Position numbers and translations under genes: made by a program
Notes under the pieces: generated by a model
Told to the model about the DNA's origin: nothing
The model's input: only the letters and a program-made list of their open reading frames with translations
Databases searched by the model: none
In this document: positions 1-8,929 of the stretch, one piece after another
Position numbering within the stretch: the first letter of the stretch is position 1
Layout: each line of letters opens with the position of its first letter
Assembly (NCBI RefSeq): GCF_963676275.1
Contig: NZ_OY781091.1
Span: 2,892,775-2,956,774 of the forward strand
Length of the DNA: 64,000 nucleotides
Direction: 5' to 3'
DNA from: an uncultured Cohaesibacter sp.
GTDB taxonomy: Bacteria > Pseudomonadota > Alphaproteobacteria > Rhizobiales > Cohaesibacteraceae

Positions 1-40
1 CTTGCTAAAGGCAAGGCCAATGCAGGCCGTGATTGAAAAG

Positions 41-73
41 AATGCCCCTGAAATGCCCCTGAAATGCCCCTGA
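41..73. repeat. Three perfect tandem copies of an 11-bp unit
   Basis: The unit AATGCCCCTGA occurs three times head to tail with no mismatch. One plus-strand frame is open from base 2 and stops inside the last copy, so the repeat may lie at the 3' end of a gene truncated by the window edge. The fragment is too short to name. In related bacteria dnaB usually precedes alr, but the visible residues do not look like a DnaB C-terminus. Confidence 0.7.
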
Positions 74-240
74 CAGGCACGCCGCAAATTAACCTTTTTT
101 GGTTGCTAAGGCAGACTTGCCGATATTAATATGCCTCAGTTTTTTGAGCCCCAACCGGCCTCCCACATTGAAATCTCCGATGCGCGGTTATCCTCCCGTT
201 AACCCGCCACATCGGCGGACAACGCATAAAAAGACCTCTA

Positions 241-1404
241 ATGCCCGAATTTACCCTGCCCCATATTGCTCATATGACCGCCCCCGATGCCAGCCTTGCT
301 GGCAGCCATTTGGCCATTGATCTTGGCGCCCTCGCCGACAATTATCACAAGCTTTCTCAAAAAACCGGCCCGGCCGAATGCGCCGCAGTCATAAAGGCCG
401 ACGCCTATGGTCTTGGCCTCGAGCTGGCAGCACAAGCCTTATGGAAGGCCGGAGCGCGAACATTCTTTGTCGCCCATCCGCAGGAAGGGGAAAAAGCGCG
501 CAAGACCCTGCCCGATGCGATCATTTATGTGCTCAACGGTCTGGTCGGTGACGACAGCCCTGATGCCTATGACTATTACCGCACCCATCAATTGCGCCCC
601 GTTCTGGGATGCCGCGAAGAGGTGCAACTTTGGCAAAGCTATTGCGAAAACAAGGATGAAGCATTGCCTTGCGCCATTCATTTCGACACCGGAATGAACC
701 GTCTGGGCCTGAGCCTTGCAGATGCGCAAGAGCTGTCCGCCCTTTGGCAAAGCGTCAAACCGGCCTTTGGCCTTGAGCTGATCATCAGCCACCTTGTCTG
801 CGCCGATGAGCCAGACCATCCCAAAAACCGGGAGCAACTGGAAAAATTCACTGCGATACGCGCCCTCTTCCCTGAGGTTAAGGCCTCTCTGGCCAATTCG
901 GGCGGCATTTTCCTTGGGCCGGACTATCATTTCGATCTTTGCCGCCCCGGCATCGCCCTTTATGGCGGCGCGGTCGTCAGTGGCGAGAAGAGCCCGATGA
1001 AAGTCGTGGCCACCCTCAAGAGCCGCATCCTTTCCACCCGAAAGGTCGCCAAGGGACAATCGGTCAGCTATGGCGCAACAGAGACCACCGGCAGGGATAG
1101 CCGTTTGGCGATTCTCTGCCTTGGCTATGCCGATGGCTATCTGCGCACGGCTTCCAGCAGCGACGCCCGAAAAGGCGCAAAAGTCTGCATCAACGGCTTT
1201 GAGGCTCCCATCATCGGGCGCGTAACCATGGATCTGATCATTGTCGATATCAGTGATATTGCAGAAGATAAGGCCAAGCGTGGTGACTGGGCCGAATTTT
1301 TCGGCTCCAATATTGCCATTGACGATGTTGCAACAGCGGCAAACAGCATCAGTTATGAACTTCTGACAAGCCTTGGCTTGCGCGCACTTCGCAGCTATCA
1401 ATAA
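241..1404 (+). CDS. alr: Alanine racemase
   Basis: PLP-dependent interconversion of L- and D-alanine in the cytoplasm, supplying D-Ala for peptidoglycan. The PLP lysine is K52 in AVIKADAYGLG, the second catalytic base is Y277 in SVSYGAT, and the substrate-loop motif DTGMNRLG is at residues 149-156. RPGIALYG (235-242) and GRVTMD, both typical of the family, are also present. At 387 residues it has the usual length. An alternative ATG at codon 12 would remove an N-terminal stretch that is not part of the fold; neither start has a strong Shine-Dalgarno, so the start is uncertain. radA follows 41 bp downstream, matching the alr-radA order common in Rhizobiales. Confidence 0.95.
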   Translation: MPEFTLPHIAHMTAPDASLAGSHLAIDLGALADNYHKLSQKTGPAECAAVIKADAYGLGLELAAQALWKAGARTFFVAHPQEGEKARKTLPDAIIYVLNGLVGDDSPDAYDYYRTHQLRPVLGCREEVQLWQSYCENKDEALPCAIHFDTGMNRLGLSLADAQELSALWQSVKPAFGLELIISHLVCADEPDHPKNREQLEKFTAIRALFPEVKASLANSGGIFLGPDYHFDLCRPGIALYGGAVVSGEKSPMKVVATLKSRILSTRKVAKGQSVSYGATETTGRDSRLAILCLGYADGYLRTASSSDARKGAKVCINGFEAPIIGRVTMDLIIVDISDIAEDKAKRGDWAEFFGSNIAIDDVATAANSISYELLTSLGLRALRSYQ

Positions 1405-1445
1405 ACGCTCGCTGAAACAGGATCGGGATTCGGGGATTATTCGAC

Positions 1446-2852
1446 ATGGCACGCAAGAAATCGACATTTGTCTGCCAGGCCTGCGGTGCAGTCACCAGCC
1501 GCTGGGCCGGTCGCTGTGAATCCTGCGGCGAGTGGAATTCCATTACCGAAGAGGTCGAAAGCGCCGGTATCGGCAGCTCGCCGAAAACCATACGCGGCAA
1601 ATCCGGTCGCATCATAGAGCTTGTCCCCCTCTCCGGCCATGACAAGCCCGCCCCCCGCATCGTCACCAATGTCGGAGAACTCGACCGTGTGACCGGTGGC
1701 GGTTTCGTCAAGGGCTCGGTGCTGCTGCTGGGTGGCGATCCGGGCATTGGCAAATCCACCCTGCTCATTCAGGCTTCCGCAGCGCTCACGCAAAATGGCC
1801 ACCGGGTGATCTATATTTCCGGCGAGGAAGCCATTGATCAGGTGCGCATGCGCGCCGCGCGCCTTGGCCTTGCCGATGCCACGGTGCAATTGGCCGCAGA
1901 AACCAGCGTCGAGGATATTCTGACAACCCTGACAGCCGGCCCGCCGCCAGAAATGGTCGTGATCGATTCCATCCAGACCCTATGGACAGAGGCGGCAGAC
2001 AGTGCGCCGGGCACGGTGACACAGGTTCGCGCTTCGGCGCAGGCCATGATCCGTTACGCCAAGCAAACCGGCGCGGCCGTCATCCTCGTTGGCCATGTGA
2101 CAAAGGACGGCCAGATTGCGGGTCCCCGCGTTGTCGAGCATATGGTGGATGGCGTTCTGCATTTTGAAGGCGATAGCGGCCATCAGTTCCGCATCCTGCG
2201 CGCCATCAAGAACCGTTTCGGCCCAACCGATGAAATCGGCGTATTCGAAATGACCGGTGGCGGTCTAACTCAGGTGGCCAACCCGTCGGCGATGTTCCTT
2301 GGCGAGCGCAACACCTCCACCCCCGGTGCGGCTGTACTGGCGGGCATGGAAGGCTCCCGGCCGCTATTGGTGGAAATTCAGGCCCTGGTGGCCCAATCGC
2401 CGCTCGGCACACCGCGCCGCGCAGTCGTGGGCTGGGATTCCAGCCGCCTTTCGATGATTCTTGCCGTCCTTGACGCCCATTGCGGGGTGCGTCTCTCCAG
2501 CCATGATGTCTATCTCAATGTGGCTGGCGGCATGAAAATCAGCGAACCGGCCGCAGATCTGGCAGTGGCGGCCGCGCTGGTTTCCTCCCTTGCAGGCATC
2601 GCGCTGCCTTCGGACTGTGTCTATTTCGGCGAGGTCAGCCTGTCGGGCGCTGTCCGTCCCGTCTCGCACACAGCCTCCCGAATCAAGGAATCTGCCAAGC
2701 TGGGCTTCGCAAAGGCGGTCATTCCCGAGGCATCGCAGAAGTCCATAAAATCGACAGAACTTGACCTTACAAACCTGACAACTCTGGCGGATCTGGTGGC
2801 ACGCATTGCCTCGGGGACGGAAATCCAGTCACAGGACTCACATGAGGCATAA
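1446..2852 (+). CDS. radA: DNA repair protein RadA
   Basis: RecA-like ATPase that promotes branch migration during recombinational repair. An N-terminal C4 zinc finger has cysteines C10, C13, C24 and C27. The Walker A motif GDPGIGKST is at 97-105, the RadA-specific KNRFG motif lies near residue 257, and the C-terminal third is the Lon-protease-like domain found in RadA/Sms. The length of 468 residues is normal. It sits between alr and cvpA on the same strand and is probably cotranscribed with alr. Confidence 0.96.
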   Translation: MARKKSTFVCQACGAVTSRWAGRCESCGEWNSITEEVESAGIGSSPKTIRGKSGRIIELVPLSGHDKPAPRIVTNVGELDRVTGGGFVKGSVLLLGGDPGIGKSTLLIQASAALTQNGHRVIYISGEEAIDQVRMRAARLGLADATVQLAAETSVEDILTTLTAGPPPEMVVIDSIQTLWTEAADSAPGTVTQVRASAQAMIRYAKQTGAAVILVGHVTKDGQIAGPRVVEHMVDGVLHFEGDSGHQFRILRAIKNRFGPTDEIGVFEMTGGGLTQVANPSAMFLGERNTSTPGAAVLAGMEGSRPLLVEIQALVAQSPLGTPRRAVVGWDSSRLSMILAVLDAHCGVRLSSHDVYLNVAGGMKISEPAADLAVAAALVSSLAGIALPSDCVYFGEVSLSGAVRPVSHTASRIKESAKLGFAKAVIPEASQKSIKSTELDLTNLTTLADLVARIASGTEIQSQDSHEA

Positions 2853-2975
2853 GAAGTTGGCCGAAAGGCCTTGCTCTTGCCCCTTTCTTAGCCCTATAGA
2901 AGGGCACAAACGCAATTTTGCCGAGGCCAGATCTCCATCCAGCCCCTGCTCGGCCAAACACAGGATGACTTAACG

Positions 2976-3515
2976 ATGCCCATCACACTCCTTGACGGGA
3001 TTTTTATTATCGTCTTGCTGATCTCAGCTTTTTTGGCCATGATCCGTGGCTTCGTAAGAGAAGTCCTCTCTATCGCAGCCTGGCTGGCAGCCGCTTTTGC
3101 GACCCTGAGATTCACCTCGGATCTGCTTCCCTATGTCAAGACCTACCTTCCCGAACCGATCGTGGCGCAGGCAGCGACGGCTTTGGGTATTTTCCTTGTC
3201 ACGCTGGTCGTGGTGTCTTTCATCACCATCAAGATTTCAGACTTCGTGCTCGACAGTTCCATCGGTGCTCTTGATCGCACATTGGGCTTCGTCTTTGGCG
3301 CCATCCGCGGCGCTGTGCTGATGGCTGTTGCCATGGTCTTCTTCAACTGGTTCGTCCCCAGCGACAAGCAGCCGGACTGGATCGCACAGGCAAAGGCCAA
3401 GCCGCTGCTCAACATCGTCGGCGACCGTCTGGTCAACATGCTGCCGGACGATCCCGAAGTCAGGATCAAGGAAACGCTCCAGTTGAACAGGGAAGAGAAG
3501 GCACAGGACGATTAG
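2976..3515 (+). CDS. cvpA: CvpA family inner-membrane protein
   Basis: A 179-residue protein with about four hydrophobic segments (roughly residues 5-20, 28-45, 62-85 and 100-120) and a charged C-terminal tail. This is the CvpA/colicin V production architecture. The family is linked to envelope homeostasis and often lies next to purF, as here. The molecular function of CvpA is not settled, so the name describes the family only. A Rho-independent terminator follows about 100 bp downstream, so purF probably has its own promoter. Confidence 0.9.
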   Translation: MPITLLDGIFIIVLLISAFLAMIRGFVREVLSIAAWLAAAFATLRFTSDLLPYVKTYLPEPIVAQAATALGIFLVTLVVVSFITIKISDFVLDSSIGALDRTLGFVFGAIRGAVLMAVAMVFFNWFVPSDKQPDWIAQAKAKPLLNIVGDRLVNMLPDDPEVRIKETLQLNREEKAQDD

Positions 3516-3840
3516 ACATGCGAGCGCTTCATGACCGGACAGATAAAATGGCTCGGAATGACCAAAGCATAGATGACGAAAACAGTGCGCTGTGGTAGAG
3601 ATTGCAGCAACATGATTGGCGGGACTATCCCGCCTTTCTGCATTCTGGAGCTACTGCATCCCTTTTGAGACCACTCGGGTGCCCATTGCTCTAGACATCA
3701 GAACAACAGTTTCCCCGGGTCTTTCATGCCAAAGGCCTGATCGCATTTCGCCTTTGCACGCTGCGCCTCAGCTCAAGACGGAATGTTCTCAAACAAAGAC
3801 CTGAAACGCCTGTCGTTTCACTTGAAAGGATCTCACGATC
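3516..3840. other. cvpA-purF intergenic region
   Basis: This stretch holds the terminator listed separately. The remainder, about 200 bp before purF, presumably contains the purF promoter. I could not pick out convincing -35/-10 elements or a PUR box by eye, and I see no small gene. Confidence 0.5.
3618..3638 (+). terminator. Rho-independent terminator after cvpA
   Basis: A six-base-pair GC stem, GGCGGG/CCCGCC, with a five-base loop (ACTAT), is followed by TTTCT. It lies downstream of cvpA in the correct orientation. Confidence 0.7.
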
Positions 3841-5412
3841 ATGTCGGAAAAGGGATTTACTCCTGCGTTTCACTCCCTCTCCTCCATTGACCGGACAAGA
3901 CCGGACGCGGACGAGCAATCTGCCAGCCTCAGCAACACAGCGCTTGGAAGCCCCATTGTCAACACTGATGATGACTGGAATTGCGAAGGCGATACCCTGC
4001 ATGAGGAATGCGGTGTGTTCGGTATCCACAATTTCGCAGATGCATCCGCGCTCGCCGCTCTTGGCCTTCATGCCTTGCAGCATCGTGGTCAGGAAGCCGC
4101 CGGCATCGCCACCTATGACGGCAAGCATTTCCATCTGGAACGCCGCTTCGGTCTGGTTGGCGACAATTATTCCGATGCAGCCACCATGGCAAAGCTGCCC
4201 GGCAGCAACGCCATCGGTCATAACCGATATTCCACAGCCGGGGGCGCTGCCCTGCGCAATGTCCAGCCGCTTTTCGCCGAGCTGGAAGGCGGCGGCATCG
4301 CCGTGGCCCATAATGGCCAATTCACCAACGCCATGTCCCTGCGTCGCTCGCTCATCCAGCGTGGGGCCATTTTCCAGTCGACATCGGATTCCGAAGTTGT
4401 CCTTCAGCTCATTGCCAAGAGCCGGGAATCCAATATTGTCGACCGCTTCATTGACGGCATCCGCCAGATGGAAGGTGGCTATGCGCTGGTAGCGCTGACC
4501 CGCAAGAAGCTGATTGGAGCCCGTGACCCCTTGGGTATTCGCCCGCTCGTTCTTGGCAATCTCAACGGCTCACCGGTTCTTGCGTCCGAAACCTGCGCGC
4601 TCGACATGATCGGCGCGGAATTCGTCCGCGAAATCCAGAATGGCGAAGTGGTCGTCTGTACCGATGAAGGCATCGAAAGCTACCATCCCTTCCCCGAACA
4701 GCCTGCCCGCCTCGATATCTTTGAATATATCTATTTCTCCCGCCCCGATTCCTTCATTGCCGGTCGCTCGGTCTATGAAGTGCGCAAGAATATGGGCCGC
4801 GAACTGGCGCGGGAAATGCCGCTTGATGTCGATGTTGTTGTGCCGGTGCCCGATTCCGGCGTGCCCGCCGCGCTCGGTTATGCGCAGGAAGCAAACATTC
4901 CCTTCGAGCTGGGCATCGTGCGCAACCATTATGTCGGCCGCACCTTCATTGAACCGACCCAGCAGATCCGCGCCCTTGGCGTGCGCCTCAAGCATTCGGC
5001 CAACCGCTCTCAGGTAGAAGGCAAGCGCATCGTTCTGGTCGATGACAGCCTTGTGCGCGGCACGACATCCTCCAAGATCGTGCAGATGATGCGAGATGCC
5101 GGCGCAACCGAAGTGCATATGCTGCTGGCCAGCCCGCCAATCACCCATTCCGATTATTATGGCATCGACACCCCGGACAGGGAAAAACTGCTCGCGGCTC
5201 AATATGATCTGGAAGGCATGCGCAAATATATCGGCGCCGATTCCCTTGGCTTCATCTCCATTGATGGCATCTATCGTGCCTGTGGCTATGAAGGCCGGGA
5301 CAACAAGAATCCGCAATTCACCGATCATTGCTTCACCGGCGACTATCCAACCCGACTGAGAGATCTCGAAGCCTCTGAGAATCACCGGGCACTTGGGCTG
5401 CTGGTCGACTAG
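3841..5412 (+). CDS. purF: Amidophosphoribosyltransferase
   Basis: Catalyses the first committed step of purine synthesis, glutamine + PRPP to phosphoribosylamine. The N-terminal nucleophile glutaminase begins at C57 (in [10 protein letters not shown]), so the first 56 residues are probably a propeptide or extension; such extensions occur in alphaproteobacterial PurF. The phosphoribosyltransferase part shows the PRPP loop [16 protein letters not shown] near residue 400. Total length is 523 residues. The start ATG follows a GAAAGGATCTC stretch. The SDR gene follows after 15 bp and is probably in the same transcript. Confidence 0.96.
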   Translation: MSEKGFTPAFHSLSSIDRTRPDADEQSASLSNTALGSPIVNTDDDWNCEGDTLHEECGVFGIHNFADASALAALGLHALQHRGQEAAGIATYDGKHFHLERRFGLVGDNYSDAATMAKLPGSNAIGHNRYSTAGGAALRNVQPLFAELEGGGIAVAHNGQFTNAMSLRRSLIQRGAIFQSTSDSEVVLQLIAKSRESNIVDRFIDGIRQMEGGYALVALTRKKLIGARDPLGIRPLVLGNLNGSPVLASETCALDMIGAEFVREIQNGEVVVCTDEGIESYHPFPEQPARLDIFEYIYFSRPDSFIAGRSVYEVRKNMGRELAREMPLDVDVVVPVPDSGVPAALGYAQEANIPFELGIVRNHYVGRTFIEPTQQIRALGVRLKHSANRSQVEGKRIVLVDDSLVRGTTSSKIVQMMRDAGATEVHMLLASPPITHSDYYGIDTPDREKLLAAQYDLEGMRKYIGADSLGFISIDGIYRACGYEGRDNKNPQFTDHCFTGDYPTRLRDLEASENHRALGLLVD

Positions 5413-5427
5413 AGGAGGAAGAGAGTG

Positions 5428-6180
5428 ATGGCGGAACAACGCCTCAAGGATCGTATCGCCGTTGTCACGGGTGCATCCCGCGGCATTGGCTGGCATGCAT
5501 CTCTGGCACTGGCCAGAGAAGGCGCCCATATCATTGCAGTCGCCAAGACCGTTGGCGCGCTGGAAGAGCTGGATGACGAGATCAAGGCCCTCGGAGGATC
5601 GGCAACGCTGGTGCCTCTCGACGTAACCGACTATGAAGGCATCGACCGGCTTGGCGGAGCAATCTATGAGCGCTGGGGCAAGCTGGATATCCTGTTTGCC
5701 AATGCCGGGCTGCTGGGGGCGGTAACCCCGATCACCCATCTGGATCCCGAAAAGGACTGGAACAAGGTCATGTCGGTCAATCTGACCGCCAACTGGCGTC
5801 TGATCCGCTCTCTCGATCCGCTGCTGCGCCAGTCAGACGCCGGAAGAGCCCTTTTCATGACCTCCGGATCACCTCATAAATGCAATCCCTACTGGGGCAT
5901 CTATTCGATCTCCAAGGCAGGCCTTGAAGCGATGATCCGCACTTATGCCGGTGAGATCAAGCAGACCAGACTGAAGGTCAATTGCTTCAACCCCGGAGCC
6001 ACCCGCACCGGCATGCGCGCAAAGGCGGTTCCCGGCGAAGACCCGATGACCCTGCCGCATCCAAGCGAACTGGCACCTCATATCGTCAATTGCCTCGTGC
6101 CCGATTGTCTCGAGCATGGCCGCATGTATGACTTCCGCTCTGCAAGCTGGAAGAATTACGGCAGCCCGGTTTATGACTAG
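5428..6180 (+). CDS. SDR family NAD(P)-dependent oxidoreductase
   Basis: Classical short-chain dehydrogenase/reductase of 250 residues. It has the nucleotide-binding motif TGASRGIG near residues 14-21, NAG at about 92-94, a catalytic Ser in MTSGSP, and Y159/K163 in the YxxxK signature (YSISK). I chose the ATG at 5428 over the GTG one codon earlier because GAGGAGG ends nine bases upstream. Its position just after purF recurs in Rhizobiales, but the substrate is unknown; a role in purine metabolism should not be assumed. Confidence 0.9.
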   Translation: MAEQRLKDRIAVVTGASRGIGWHASLALAREGAHIIAVAKTVGALEELDDEIKALGGSATLVPLDVTDYEGIDRLGGAIYERWGKLDILFANAGLLGAVTPITHLDPEKDWNKVMSVNLTANWRLIRSLDPLLRQSDAGRALFMTSGSPHKCNPYWGIYSISKAGLEAMIRTYAGEIKQTRLKVNCFNPGATRTGMRAKAVPGEDPMTLPHPSELAPHIVNCLVPDCLEHGRMYDFRSASWKNYGSPVYD

Positions 6181-6275
6181 AAACGATCAAAACTGATTTT
6201 GAATCCAGTTTCAGGCCATTATGCCCGAATGCTGAATCAAACTCTCAATCGAACCGCAGCCGAATCGAACAGACA

Positions 6276-6317
6276 AATAACCCCGACACCATCACCTGGT
6301 ATCGGGGTTATTTTATT
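6276..6317. terminator. Bidirectional terminator between convergent genes
   Basis: A long stem pairs AATAACCCCGACACC with GGTATCGGGGTTATT (one mismatch) around a seven-base loop, with a T-rich run TTTTATTTTT on the plus side and AATAA on the other. It lies between the ends of the SDR gene (+) and the ABC exporter (-). Confidence 0.85.
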
Positions 6318-6342
6318 TTTAGTTCCATAATATGGAATCGCA

Positions 6343-8271
6343 TTACTCAGCCGGTTGCAGCTCATGCTCCAGATTGGGCAGGAAGCCCTGATCGTCACCT
6401 TCGACCGCCTTGCGCAACCGCTCCTCGGCTTCGCTGGCTTCGCGCTGCCGATCCCACATGGAGGCATAGAGCCCGCCCTGAGCCAGCAGATCGGCGTGTC
6501 GCCCGCGTTCCTTGATCTTGCCTGCTTCCAGCACGATGATTTCATCAGCACCGATCACCGTGGAAAGCCGATGGGCAATGACCAGCGTCGTCCTGTTCTG
6601 GGCAACCTCATCAAGGGCTGCCTGAATCTCCTGCTCGGTGTGAGTGTCCAGCGCCGAGGTCGCCTCATCCAGCACCAGAATGGGAGGAGCCTTCAGGATC
6701 GTGCGGGCAATTGCCACGCGCTGCTTTTCACCACCCGACAGCTTGAGTCCTCGCTCGCCCACTTCGGTATCAAATCCCTTCGGCAGACTGGCAACGAAGT
6801 GCGAAATCTGTGCCATGCGCGCCGCCTCTTCTATCTCCTCCCGGCTCGCGGAAGGGCGACCATAGCCGATATTATAGAGCAGCGTATCATTGAACAGCAC
6901 CGTGTCCTGCGGCACCATGCCGATATGCTGTCTGAGACTCAATTGTTGCACATCGCGAATATCCTGTCCGTCAATCTGGATCGCGCCTGAGGTGACATCA
7001 TAAAAGCGGAACAGCAGACGCGAAATGGTCGACTTGCCCGCCCCCGATGGCCCGACAATTGCCACCGTCTTGCCTGCGGGCACTTCAAAGCTGACACCCT
7101 TGAGGATGGGGCGGGAAGCATCATAATGGAACTGCACATTCTCAAAGCACACCGCGCCCCCTGTCACGGCCAGCGGCGCAGCATCGCTCTTGTCCGTGAC
7201 CTCCGCAGGCTGACGCATCAGGCTGAACATGGCCTCAAGATCGACCAGCCCCTGCTTGATCTCGCGATGCATCGAGCCGAAGAAATTGAGCGGAATGGAC
7301 AGCTGCATCAGCAGCGCGTTGATCAGCACGAAATCGCCCACAGTCTGCGTGCCCTGCATGACACCATAGGCAGACAGCGCCATGCAGGTCGCCATGCCGA
7401 TGGAGAAGATCACGGTCTGGCCGAAATTGAGCCAGGCCAGAGATACCCAGGTGCTGATCGCCGCCTTCTGATAGACCGCCAGAGAGCTGTCATAACGGCG
7501 GCTCTCCATCTCCTCATTGCCAAAATATTTGACGGTTTCATAATTGAGCAGACTGTCAACCGCCTTGGAATTGGCCTCATTGTCCGATTCATTCATCCGG
7601 CGGCGAATGTCGATGCGCCAGGCCGTCACCCTGATGGTAAAGGTGACATAGAGCGCGATCATGCCCACCACCACCAGCACATAGACGATGTCGAACTGAT
7701 AGGCGATCACGGCGGCCATGAAGATGAATTGCAGGAAGGTCGGCACCAGATGCAGGATGGTGTGCCGCACCACGCCCTCGATGGCGTGGGTTCCGCGCTC
7801 GATAATGCGTGAAAGCCCGCCCGTATGCCTTTGCAAATGATAGCGCAAGGACAGCTTATGCATATGCTCGAAGGTCTTGAAGGACAGATTGCGCACCGCA
7901 TGCTGCCCGACACGGGCGAATAATGCATCGCGCAGCTGGTCAAAGCCGACATTGGTGATGCGAGCAAGGCCATAGGAGGCCACCAGCATGATAGGAATGC
8001 TGAGCCAGCCCACAGCCCCGACACCATCGGGAGCATTGGCATCGGTCAGCGCATCGGTTGCCCATTTGAAGAAATAGGGCGTGAGGACATTGATCACCTT
8101 GCCCAGAGCCAGCGCGGCAACGGCCAGCGCCACCCGCTGTTTCAGATCTGCCCTGTCTGCCGGCCAGATATAGGGCCATAATTTCTTCAGGGTCGAAAAT
8201 GCCGACGCTTCGGCGTCAATCTCTGTTTCACTTTCACTCTCCGGCTTGGAGATGGAAGGTGTCTTTCTCAT
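6343..8271 (-). CDS. Atm1-type ABC exporter (ATP-binding/permease)
   Basis: A 642-residue half-transporter. The N-terminal six-helix exporter domain contains NYETVKYFGNE (about 243-253), a signature of the Atm1/ABCB7 branch. The nucleotide-binding domain has Walker A GPSGAGKS (407-414), signature LSGGEKQR (511-518) and Walker B ILVLDEATS (531-539). Bacterial Atm1 proteins export glutathione conjugates or metal-thiol complexes; that substrate class is inferred from the family. I chose the ATG at 8271 because the longer frame begins with GTG and adds residues without family character. The ArsR-type regulator 67 bp upstream is on the same strand and suggests metal-responsive expression. Confidence 0.93.
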   Translation of the reverse strand: MRKTPSISKPESESETEIDAEASAFSTLKKLWPYIWPADRADLKQRVALAVAALALGKVINVLTPYFFKWATDALTDANAPDGVGAVGWLSIPIMLVASYGLARITNVGFDQLRDALFARVGQHAVRNLSFKTFEHMHKLSLRYHLQRHTGGLSRIIERGTHAIEGVVRHTILHLVPTFLQFIFMAAVIAYQFDIVYVLVVVGMIALYVTFTIRVTAWRIDIRRRMNESDNEANSKAVDSLLNYETVKYFGNEEMESRRYDSSLAVYQKAAISTWVSLAWLNFGQTVIFSIGMATCMALSAYGVMQGTQTVGDFVLINALLMQLSIPLNFFGSMHREIKQGLVDLEAMFSLMRQPAEVTDKSDAAPLAVTGGAVCFENVQFHYDASRPILKGVSFEVPAGKTVAIVGPSGAGKSTISRLLFRFYDVTSGAIQIDGQDIRDVQQLSLRQHIGMVPQDTVLFNDTLLYNIGYGRPSASREEIEEAARMAQISHFVASLPKGFDTEVGERGLKLSGGEKQRVAIARTILKAPPILVLDEATSALDTHTEQEIQAALDEVAQNRTTLVIAHRLSTVIGADEIIVLEAGKIKERGRHADLLAQGGLYASMWDRQREASEAEERLRKAVEGDDQGFLPNLEHELQPAE

Positions 8272-8338
8272 AAGAATCTGGTCCTGCAATTGTCGGCCCA
8301 AAGGCCGCGGAAGGAAAAGCACATCGGTCGCGGTGCTT

Positions 8339-8704
8339 TCATAACTCTGTCAATTCGGTCTTCACCCCTTTGAAGAATTCTTCACTATGGGCAAGAAACC
8401 AGGAAACCTTTTCCGAATTCACACGATAATGAGACTGCGGACCCGCCGATTCCCACTCGATGAAGCCACACTCCTTGAGCACCTTGAGATGCTGGGATAC
8501 GGTCGACTGGGCAAGTGGCAGCGAAGAGCAGATGTCACCGCAACAATGCTTATGCGAGCCCAGCTTGCTCAAGATCATCAAGCGGGCAGGATGCCCCAGC
8601 GCCTTGAAAGCGCGGGCAAGCTCAAGCTCCACATCGCAACAGCAATGCTCGAATTTCACATCCTCGCAAGAAGCGGCTCCCTTTTCCGCGCCAATCCCTG
8701 ACAT
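8339..8704 (-). CDS. Cysteine-rich ArsR/SmtB family metalloregulator
   Basis: A 121-residue winged-helix repressor. The HTH covers roughly residues 55-85 (AQSTVSQHLKVLKECG). It carries eight cysteines: C13, C21, C22, C23, C54, C55, C59 and C79. The HKHCCGDIC stretch sits where ArsR/CadC proteins carry their alpha-3 thiolate site, and the N-terminal CCC cluster could complete a soft-metal site. It probably represses its own operon with the Atm1-type exporter. The metal cannot be read from sequence; Cd, Pb, As(III) or Cu are all possible. GGAG lies six bases before the ATG. Confidence 0.9.
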   Translation of the reverse strand: MSGIGAEKGAASCEDVKFEHCCCDVELELARAFKALGHPARLMILSKLGSHKHCCGDICSSLPLAQSTVSQHLKVLKECGFIEWESAGPQSHYRVNSEKVSWFLAHSEEFFKGVKTELTEL

Positions 8705-8864
8705 CCCCTACTCCGATCACCCCGCTATCGATCATCGGGATGCGATATTAAGCCACGCATCCCATCGTTTATTGGCGATTAATAGAGAAGGCAAAGGACA
8801 AACACAAGCCCCATCGTATTTTTACGATAATAAAATCTGAACCGCATGAAGGCACCGCACAAAG

Positions 8865-8896
8865 AAAATTGGCTTGAGGATATCAACTCTCAAGCC
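8865..8896 (-). terminator. Rho-independent terminator of the LysM gene
   Basis: On the minus strand a stem GGCTTGAG/CTCAAGCC with a ten-base loop is followed by AATTTTCTTTG. It lies just past the stop codon of the LysM protein gene. Confidence 0.65.
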
Positions 8897-8929
8897 ATTT
8901 CATGACGCATTCCTATCAGGCGATAAGCA

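Noticed and set aside
439-1467. Long minus-strand open frame (342 codons) opposite alr
   Set aside because: It is the antisense shadow of alr, which has all catalytic motifs; the antisense protein shows no family.
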